Of a stretch of 64,000 nt of DNA, positions 56,666 to 64,000 are shown one piece after another. A program made the position numbers and the translations under genes. The DNA is from Gonapodya prolifera JEL478 (taxonomy: Eukaryota; Monoblepharomycota; Monoblepharidomycetes; Monoblepharidales; Gonapodyaceae), in NCBI GenBank assembly GCA_001574975.1, contig KQ965782.1, positions 157,279 through 221,278 of the forward strand, in the 5' to 3' direction. Below the pieces are notes generated by a model that was not told the origin of the DNA, did not search any database, and saw only the letters and a list, made by a program, of their open reading frames with translations. Within the stretch, counting starts at the first letter, position 1. Each line of letters starts with the position of its first letter.

Positions 56666-57932
56666 ATGGTTTCACTCACTGTGGTTCGGGGTGAGCACAA
56701 TGTGATAATTGCGATCGATGGATACACCAGGATGACCGTTGTGATGTGTGCAGGTCTGATTGGGATGCTGGTGCTCCAGCTTGCTGTGAATACTGCATTT
56801 GGAAGTAAGTGAACTTTGTCTTCTGCGAGAGGAAGAGAGCCATTTTGTACAATCTGCATCATTACTTGATCATATCTCCTGACTCCTGTGCACCATCTCC
56901 ATCTCCGGCGCGCATGGTCTTCATCCCAAAGTTCCATCCGGCCACCGACTGGAACGTCGGCATCCGTGCACGAACGACACCACATGCGGAACGGCAAACA
57001 CCGCACTGCATGAAGTTGAGCGGTTTTGTGGACAGAGCGGAGTCTGCCACGTCCTTTGCGCGGAAGGGTGCGTTCACGATTGCCGAAAATCCGTTTCATT
57101 CTCTGTTCACTATTCGGTTGCCAACTAAAATGAAGGTTCTGGGAGTGCTACTACAACTTTTGCTCCAACATGTGGGTATTCTGGAAATAGGTCCCCGAGG
57201 AAGGGTCGTCGACCTGACTCTCCACACTTCCACAGCACCTGTAGTGCAGCGACACCCCTTTCCGGACAGGGCCCTCTTTATGGTGCTGACGGACAAGTTT
57301 TGGCGTCGTCAACTGTTGCCGGTATGTTAGCACACTCCATCACTGATATGTGCACTGGGTCACATTATCTTGCTCTGTACAGCGAGAGCCACGTCGTCAT
57401 CAACCACGACAGCGTCCGTCGCGGGGCCTTCTTCCGCTACTAGTACGCTACCACCGACGTCGACGGGTAAGACGATGTTTCGCTTTTACTTGCAGTAGTG
57501 AGATCGGCACCTACAACCAATTCGCAGTCGCTGCTCCCACTGTGGTACCGTCGGTGATCATCCCCGCTTCAGGGGCGTCGTCTGCGGGCCAATCAGCCGC
57601 CAACGGACAGCTGTTGGCGACAAGAACAGGAGCCGGAGGTGAGCCTTGTACCCGTTTTCATAAGGTTCTGCAAATGAAAAGCGCCATGTCTAACGGCTTT
57701 TCATCATCTGTCTGTCACCAGGATTGTCTGCTGGCGCGTAAGTACACCGCGCATTTCCCGCGTTATGCATCATGGTCCCATTGATTGTTATGCCCTATTT
57801 TTTTTCAGCATTGGTGCCATCGGGCTTGTAGTAGCTGCCGTCATAATTGGCATTGTCGGCGGCGTGGCATATTTCAACCGGAAGAAGTCGGGACGAGTGA
57901 ACAGGATCGAGAGGCCGCAGGCGGGGCGATAA
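56666..57932 (+). CDS. Single-pass membrane protein, Cys-rich ectodomain
   Basis: Eight exons: 56666-56690, 56754-56804, 56932-57067, 57146-57321, 57383-57466, 57528-57638, 57722-57737, 57809-57932; 240 aa, every phase closes. Signal peptide MVSLTVVRGLIGMLVLQLAV ends near residue 25. A Cys-rich part follows (PCTNDTTCGT, RFCGQSGVCHVLCAEG, PTCGYSGN). Then comes a long Ser/Thr-rich stalk. A membrane helix (IGLVVAAVIIGIVGGVAYF) precedes a basic tail NRKKSGRVNRIE. This architecture resembles fungal cell-wall sensor or Mid2/Skg6-like proteins, but that is inference from layout. The acceptor of exon 4 was chosen to keep phase; the Cys-rich border there is less certain. Confidence 0.7.
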
Positions 57933-58853
57933 GAATGTGGTTCAGGAGTGGAGTCCCGTTTTGTGATTACTTATTCAGTCTCGCCTTTTATTCTTGACAT
58001 TACATAATAACACTATTTGTGGAAGGCGAAGCGGTGGCAGAGAGAAGCTCATTGGTCACTCGTCAATGTGAATCTCACCACCTCCCTGGACTGCGCAATG
58101 ACCACGCTGATGTAAAACGCAACGCAACCGGCTCAGACAGCACATCCAGCTTTTGTCTCCGGATAGGGTTCAGGGCAAACATGAGTCAAAGATGGGGACA
58201 TGGCAGAGTGCCGAGCCGAGGGACGAGTCGAACGCTTAGTTACCACTGGACACAGTGAAGTGAAAGAAATGTCGTATATACAGCCACACGTCACTTAAAA
58301 AGTCTTTCTACCAAGGTTTTCTAAACGTCCGTCATGAATCCGAACAAGCAACATTCCTCCACACCGAAACTCTCAAACGCTGAAAATACATCGCTACGTG
58401 CGTCCTGTACCTCCGCGAGCGGGAACTGGCGTGGTGATAAAATCACAAGTCGGAAGTCCACAACGTGAACGTCTGCTTCCTGGTAGATCTCCCGATAAAA
58501 GAAAGAAAAAAAAAGCCCATCCGATATTATAGCTCTAGTGGATTTTGCGAAACTGTGTTGCTCTTTGGCATGAGTCCGTAGCACGCTCCTGATCCAGCGT
58601 CACCCAAAAGGTCGGTTTCCCAAAAACGCATCACATGAACACTGCTACCAGTGCAGATCGGGCACATCCCACACCCTGACTTGACATCGCACTTGCGTCC
58701 TATCAGAATCAAAGGGGGAGGTGTCCGAGAATTGGTGGTCACCGCACTGGAGTTGATCGACAGCGAAACATTGAGACGATTGGGAACCGTCCATTCCAAA
58801 TGTCCGAATTCACATTTGCTGCTCGGAGACTCAAACCGGCTGTTATTGATGGT
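57933..58853. other. Between convergent genes; weak frames only
   Basis: The minus-strand frame at 58527-58799 contains CDVKSGCGMCPICTG but has no ATG and no partner exon I can support. It may be 3' untranslated sequence of the bZIP gene. Confidence 0.35.
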
Positions 58854-60252
58854 TCAGGGCTTGCCGAGCCTGGCCTCCAGGTCTGCAAGCTAAAACGCGG
58901 AAGGTTCCGAGTCAGACTCCCACAAAATGAAAATGAACACTACAAACACAAACTCACCCTCGACATAAGTGATACGTTCGTCTCTTCGAGTTCACTGCAT
59001 CTTGCCTCCAACCACCTCAGCTTCAGGGTCTTGCGAAGGCGACAACGACGCGCAGCCTCAGAGTTTTTGATGCGGCGGACTTCCAGTTCCTGAGGCGCCA
59101 GCTCCGCAGTACTACGGCGCCTACGGAAGTCAGAAGAAACGGGAACACAACCGTTTATGGTGTGCTTTGCAAACATGGCGCCTAAAAAATGTGCTCACTT
59201 TCTCTTCTTCTTGTCCTTTTGACAATCAGCCGATGCCAGTGGCCTCTTCAACCCGCTTTTCCCCATCATGCCCATAATGTCATCTTCATCGAGATCATCG
59301 AGCTCTTCATCGTTCATGTCATCGAACGGCGTTCTAATCCCTCCTCCGCTCAACTTGCTCTCCTTGACCAGGTCCGACACAGCCATTCCCAATGCAGTCG
59401 GCGAGGGAGCGCAGGCAGGTGCCTCGTCCTTGACCGATGTAGTGGGCGACAGGGGGGGACTCGGCATGGAGCGAGTAACTGGAGAAAATGATTGGACACT
59501 GGAGGTGGTGCTTGATGGGGCGCGACGCGCAGCCTGCCACGTCACAGAAGGGCCACGGTGCTCGCGCTTCCCGCCAACGGCTTTGGGGAGGTCAGCCGAA
59601 GCGAATGATGAGGAGGTCTGATCGGGTGGCAGATTGGTGGGAGCTTGCTGGCAGTTCACTGATGGGAACAAGGCGAATTGAGAGGCCTGGTGCTCAATGG
59701 TTGCATCATTGCCGACTGGAATTACAAGGGCAGCGAAGGGGTTGGACTATTGGTGTTCAGGGTCAAAGAACGCTCATTCTGACAATTGATGCACCACTTA
59801 CGTCGCCAAGGCTGTTTTCGGATTCACTAGGCGACCCGTATCCACTTGCATTGCTCAGATCCGCGTTATAGTCGATGATCGATGCACCGCCTTGCACCAG
59901 GTTGACCAGATTGAACAGGTCCTGGAATCCGTTTGCCTGCTGGCTCAGCAAGAAGTCTTGGTGTAGCGCCGGCTGACTGAGAATGGAGCCGAAGAGCGCA
60001 TCCCAGTTCTGGTTGCTCTCCATGGGCACGTTGTTGAGAAGGTCGGCTGTGCGCAAAAGGGTCACCATTTCGGATCCGGAAAGGGTCAACACAAGCGAGA
60101 CACAGAAGATGACCCAAAGAGAAGCAGCAGTTGCAAAGACACGGAAATATGGACAGAATCCGATGAGCCTCGGGAAAGGTCTGTGAAAAGAGCCAAAAGT
60201 GTGACTCACCCAAGGAGACCTCGCTGTTCGGCATCATATACGAAAGCGACAT
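58854..60252 (-). CDS. bZIP transcription factor
   Basis: Five exons: 60252-60210, 60046-59802, 59746-59199, 59120-58958, 58889-58854; 344 aa, phases closed. The N-terminal half is Gln/Asn/Ser-rich, an activation-type region. An acidic patch MNDEELDDLDEDDIMGMMG precedes a Lys-rich stretch (KDKKKRKRR). The basic region RRIKNSEAARRCRLRK contains N-x7-R (NSEAARRCR), followed by a short leucine-zipper helix LRWLEARCSELEETNVSLMSR LADLEARL. The protein ends nine residues after the last intron, so the zipper is short (about four heptads). It probably binds DNA as a dimer in the nucleus; the regulated genes are unknown. Confidence 0.85.
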
Positions 60253-60733
60253 TTCCTTATGTTTCCTTGAATTGACTGTTCCAACTTTCTGTCCGCGGCC
60301 TCGCGATGGGCGGGTTCGGTTTTAACTGGGAGACAGTTGGGGCGACCCGAGGTTGATGGCACGCTGGAAGACGGCGTTCACGACTTGCTAAGACGCAAGC
60401 GGAATACCCTGTGGTGACGATCGTGGAAGGGGCGCTGAGACGCGGCCGTTCCTTGACTCTGGAGTCTTTTTTCGAAAAAAGGGTGAACTCGGCTCAAATT
60501 TCCAACGAGAAGCCCCTTTTTTTCTAGCCTTTGCCCTTTGCCCCTACTTCTTTCCTCACAACTCAACTCCCCTTTTCATGCCGTTATATTGTTTCGCACT
60601 AGAGTTGCTGTGTTTGTAAAACCAGAGGCACGATGCCGATAAGTCATACTGCGGGTACATCATAAAATAATGGTACATTCTCCAACCCCGTACCCTACCA
60701 TGTAGCGCCAATCCGTGTTAGTACATACTATCG
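60253..60733. promoter_or_regulatory. bZIP promoter region
   Basis: About 480 bp between the bZIP start codon and the 3' end of the next gene on the same strand. There are no clear motifs beyond pyrimidine-rich stretches (60500-60560, minus-strand purine-rich). Confidence 0.4.
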
Positions 60734-63700
60734 TCACTGGGCCAGACCTAAATCCTTTTCGATCAAAGACGCAGCTATCGGATGGTACGTGGGCTTGAGT
60801 TGCAAAAACGTCTCTCGTGCAACCTTTGATCCATCCGGCTGTGCTTTGTTGAGAGCCCTGTATTTTATGGAACGAGGCACAAGGGATTAAGCGCACAGGT
60901 GCCACCATATTCATCGTTCTGCGAGGACTCACCGGTAGAGCGGTCGGACATACTTCATCCTTCCCTGCTCCCCAACAAATTCCACCACTTTGGGGATTAT
61001 TGATGGTCGGTTCGATCTCAGGCAAAGCATCTGCCATCGGAAACGTATCTGCGTAAAACGTTCAAGTATGGGTTCGTCAGTGTGTGATCACGTACGCGAA
61101 TGCGACTCGACTTGTGAGTCTGTGTCTCACCTCCGCATTCCTGACGTCCGTCCATCCATACAAAACTTCCATTTTGTCCAAAAGAGCGACCGACAGAGGC
61201 GAATACTGATCAAATGCGTCGAGGAAGACCATCTTTTGCGTGGCAGAGAAGTTGGCTACATCCGCGGGTGATGGCGCAAAAGTCGCGGAGCCAGTAGCAA
61301 GAGTGCTCCATCTTCAAGCGGTTTGGACGCCGAGCAGTCACCATAAATTATCTTCCAAAGCGCGGCCGTTGCAAAACAGACATTCTCTCACTTTTTAGCC
61401 AGCTCCTCTGCTTCCTTGGCCAGAGTGTCATCAAAGGCGCCGCCTGCTATAGGCATGCCTGGAGCGTTGAACCAGCGGTCCCAATCGACAGCCTGAAGCT
61501 TCTCTGTGGCGCTTGGTCCACCGCCCAAATTCTTCGAGTCGGCAAAGTAAGCAAAGAGGCAGTCACGGAAGTCACCCGTCGTGATGGACCGGTGAGCAAA
61601 AGTTGCCACGTGATGCCGGACATATCCCTCTGGAAAGTTAAGAAGAAAGAAGTACTCGGAGATGAGCGAAAACCGCGCTACAAACAACAGCTGCTCCTCC
61701 ACCTACCAAAAATCTCACTTCCGCCAAGAAGCCCCTCAAGATAATACAAGAGGGCGAATCCTTTCTCGTAAGGGACCGCAGAGAAGGCGTCGTCGGGGTC
61801 GCGGTCTTTCAGGTTCGGTCGAAGAGCTGTGAGGAGGTTATCCTCGCCAAAATGGTCAACAACATCATCTTTTAGGTGCCGGTAGCCGACGATGGCCGAG
61901 AGTTGGCGGGCTGGTTCGCCGTGGAGCCGTCCTGTGGGAGCACGTTGTTTAGACTTGTTTTTTTTTTTCACAGAATCAATAGCCGCGAAAATTACCAATT
62001 ATCTTCCTCTCCACATACATGGTGAAGCCTTCATTCAACCAAAAGTCTTCCCAACAACGATTCGTGACAAGGTTACCCGTCCAGCTGTGGGAAGCTTCAT
62101 GTGCGATGACGTCCACAAGGCTTCGATCTCCGGCTAAGAGTGTTGGGGTGACGAAAGTGAGGCATGGGTTTTCCATTCCGCCGTATGGGAAGGACGAGGG
62201 CAGACTTGTGGAGTTGGGGGGGGATCAGTGGTTGGACCGCGCAAACATTTCCCGTTTCTACCACTCACACAAGAATATCGTAGCGGCCCCATACATACGG
62301 CGTGAGCTGGCACCAGGAAAGGTCAGATATTTCGAATTCCCATGACGCATTGTGCTTGGCCGGGTTTGCGAACTCACCAAATCTTCTCCAGTCTTCACAA
62401 ACAGCTCAGTATCAATAAACTCGTAGGCAGCGGCATCAACCTACGATAGTGTGGGTTCATTGGCAAAGAGCGAGGCGAACTTGTGGGCTTCCAATACGAA
62501 CCACCTCCGGCTCGCTCCAAACACGACTTCTAGGTCCGATTTCCCGGCTCTCCAGGTTTCCAACTGCAAGTGCAATAAGGTAGCTGGGAATGGGCTCTTG
62601 TTGATACCAGTAATATGGTGATAAGGTCAACTGGGGATTACTGGCTGACGGCACAGGTTGAGTGGGCTCTGTTGAGAGTCAGAACGATACCATAAGTAAT
62701 TTAGAATCGATGGTTCCAGTTGTTCTCAGAGACGGCAAGTTCATTCTGAGGGTATTGACCCTCTGGTATGGGAACATAACTCAGCACCAGTGTAAACTCA
62801 CTGTTCTCCGCGACCGCACTCATGAGAGCCACGAGTGGTTGCGGCACTTTAACTTCCGCGCGGTAGGATGCCTTCACACCTGGGGTATCTTGGCACGGAA
62901 GGAGCGAACGAGCATGTATCGCTTGGCACTGGGTGAACAGGTACGGTAAACGGCGTCCAACTGTTTGAGCCGGGGTCAGCCACTGAGTAGCGGTGCATTG
63001 GTCTGAAGCCAGATGAGGTCATAGAAGGTGCGACAAGGCTCAGTCCGTGTCACGGAGGCAAGTGTGGGAGAATCACTCACCAGTCGTGGTATAGGTCACG
63101 CGAACGATGAACGTCGATCCAGAGGGGGCATACCCAGGCGCAAGAGAGACTTCAAGACGAGACCCAAAAGCTGGATGACGTTGAAACAGTTTGAACTGTC
63201 GAAGAATGTTCAGTCTTCAGGTGAGGTGCGGAAGTCCAGCATCCCAGCACCGCTACACAGTCATTCCCATCCCAGTTCCTCCCAATCCATTCACAACACT
63301 CCTTATCGCTGGTTCAATCTTAACATTGCTGATTGCTCCCTCAAGTGAACCATGCCTCCTTCGCCGGGTGCTACTGACCTTGAGGGGCCGATCTTCGCCG
63401 TTCGCATTGACGGCAGAGCAGGATGAAATCTCGAGGAACGATGTGTCCAAAGCCAGAATGGCGACCTTGTCCGCGAGCGTCTTGCAGGTGTAGTCGACAT
63501 GGCCGAATATCACAAACTGCCGATCGGGACGTTTCATTCGACGGTGGGGCGCGATGCGACGGCGCGATTCCACGTCGAGAGATAATTAATGATGAGGTCG
63601 CTAAGTCCGTCAGCTCCGATGGGACATAGTGCGCGATCAATCACCTTGTCGAAGTCGACTGTCCACGAGATGTCCATGTGCGATACAATGCATTCGTGAG

Positions 63701-63758
63701 GATTCGAGAGGGAGTTGGGGTCGAAGGGGCATCGCGGTGGATCTACAGGTCCCGACAT
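60734..63758 (-). CDS. Leukotriene-A4-hydrolase-type aminopeptidase (M1)
   Basis: A multi-exon gene from ATG 63758 to the stop at 60734. Landmarks in order: [72 protein letters not shown] and [11 protein letters not shown]. The peptide-binding [19 protein letters not shown] follows, then [12 protein letters not shown] plus WLNEGF (zinc ligands His, His, Glu), and [18 protein letters not shown] with the proton-donor Tyr region. The C-terminal helical domain ends [13 protein letters not shown] then [18 protein letters not shown]. Expected length is about 640 aa. Fungal members cut N-terminal residues and have epoxide hydrolase activity; they act in cytosol and nucleus. I did not fix every intron border. 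Confidence 0.92.
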
Positions 63759-64000
63759 TCTGAGCGACGGTTCGGTCAGTGCGCTGAGGGAATGATTGTA
63801 CCGGAATGGTGGGATGTGTGACTAAAAGGCTATCATCACCTTGCTTTCAAATTCATCGTTAACCACTCACCAACAACATCATTTACAGTAATTATACCTC
63901 GAATCATTTTTGAGAGGTAACATGAAGAAAGGGAAAAAGGAAAGAGGCAGGATTGAAGGGATATTAATGGCCTAGATTCCCGTCGACCTTTCAGGTCATG
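63759..64000. promoter_or_regulatory. Upstream region of the M1 aminopeptidase
   Basis: The promoter side of the preceding gene. No other gene is visible before the window ends. Confidence 0.4.

Noticed and set aside
56593-57099. 168-codon minus-strand frame
   Set aside because: Covers exons of the plus-strand membrane protein whose splice phases all close.

Overview
This is nuclear DNA of a filamentous fungus, almost certainly a basidiomycete (probably Agaricomycetes). Genes sit on both strands and are cut by many short introns (mostly 45-80 nt, GT..AG). The gene set fits: PriA-like cysteine-rich protein, F-box proteins, a three-repeat gelsolin, DUF2985 and DUF1761 membrane proteins, and GH3 and GH26 glycosidases. 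One assembly gap (215 N) lies at 33194-33408. I rebuilt exon structures by hand from splice signals, phase and family motifs. Where every phase closes (TSR3, VPS1, gelsolin, GH26, prolyl aminopeptidase, PP2C, bZIP, dioxygenase, zinc-finger protein, coiled-coil gene, small membrane protein) I trust the model well.

Layout. 0-5 kb: 3' end of a PriA-like gene, then two F-box genes on the minus strand with poorly resolved coding debris. 6.5-15 kb: an Ecl1-like zinc-binding protein, an unknown membrane protein, a multi-exon C2H2 regulator (-) and a divergent membrane-anchored GH26 mannanase-like enzyme (+). 15.7-20.5 kb: an intact tRNA-Ile(AAU), then a CpG-poor, AT-rich block of repeat relics holding decayed, partly inverted copies of that tRNA region. 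21-26 kb: TSR3 (18S rRNA modification), a 2-oxoglutarate/Fe(II) dioxygenase and a DUF2985 membrane protein, all minus. 26.9-32.5 kb: a gelsolin fragment, a VPS1-type dynamin (-) and an intact gelsolin (+). 34-37 kb: a DUF1761 gene (-) with start codons only 79 bp from the divergent prolyl aminopeptidase (+). 37-47.7 kb: two paralogous secreted GH3 beta-glucosidases in the same direction, separated by a coiled-coil gene and a second relic block. 48-64 kb: PP2C phosphatase, a repeat-rich gap, a CCCH zinc-finger protein, a signal-peptide/one-TM cysteine-rich protein, a bZIP factor and leukotriene-A4-hydrolase-type aminopeptidase.

How the genes may work together. GH26 and the two GH3 enzymes suggest plant-polysaccharide breakdown at or outside the cell surface. 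VPS1 and gelsolin, divergently placed, both belong to membrane/actin traffic. The rest are ordinary housekeeping and regulatory genes, with no biosynthetic or defence cluster in sight.

Most unusual signals. (1) A GC-rich hairpin-bearing repeat sits inside unusually long introns of three unrelated genes, always in the same sense relative to transcription. (2) Two consecutive introns of one gene are homologous starting at the splice donor. Both recall introner-like intron gain. (3) A tRNA-Ile gene with decayed copies and a flanking inverted repeat. (4) A promoter plus 5'-UTR-intron module shared by two relic blocks. (5) A duplicated 3' end of the PP2C gene. (6) A type II membrane-anchored GH26.
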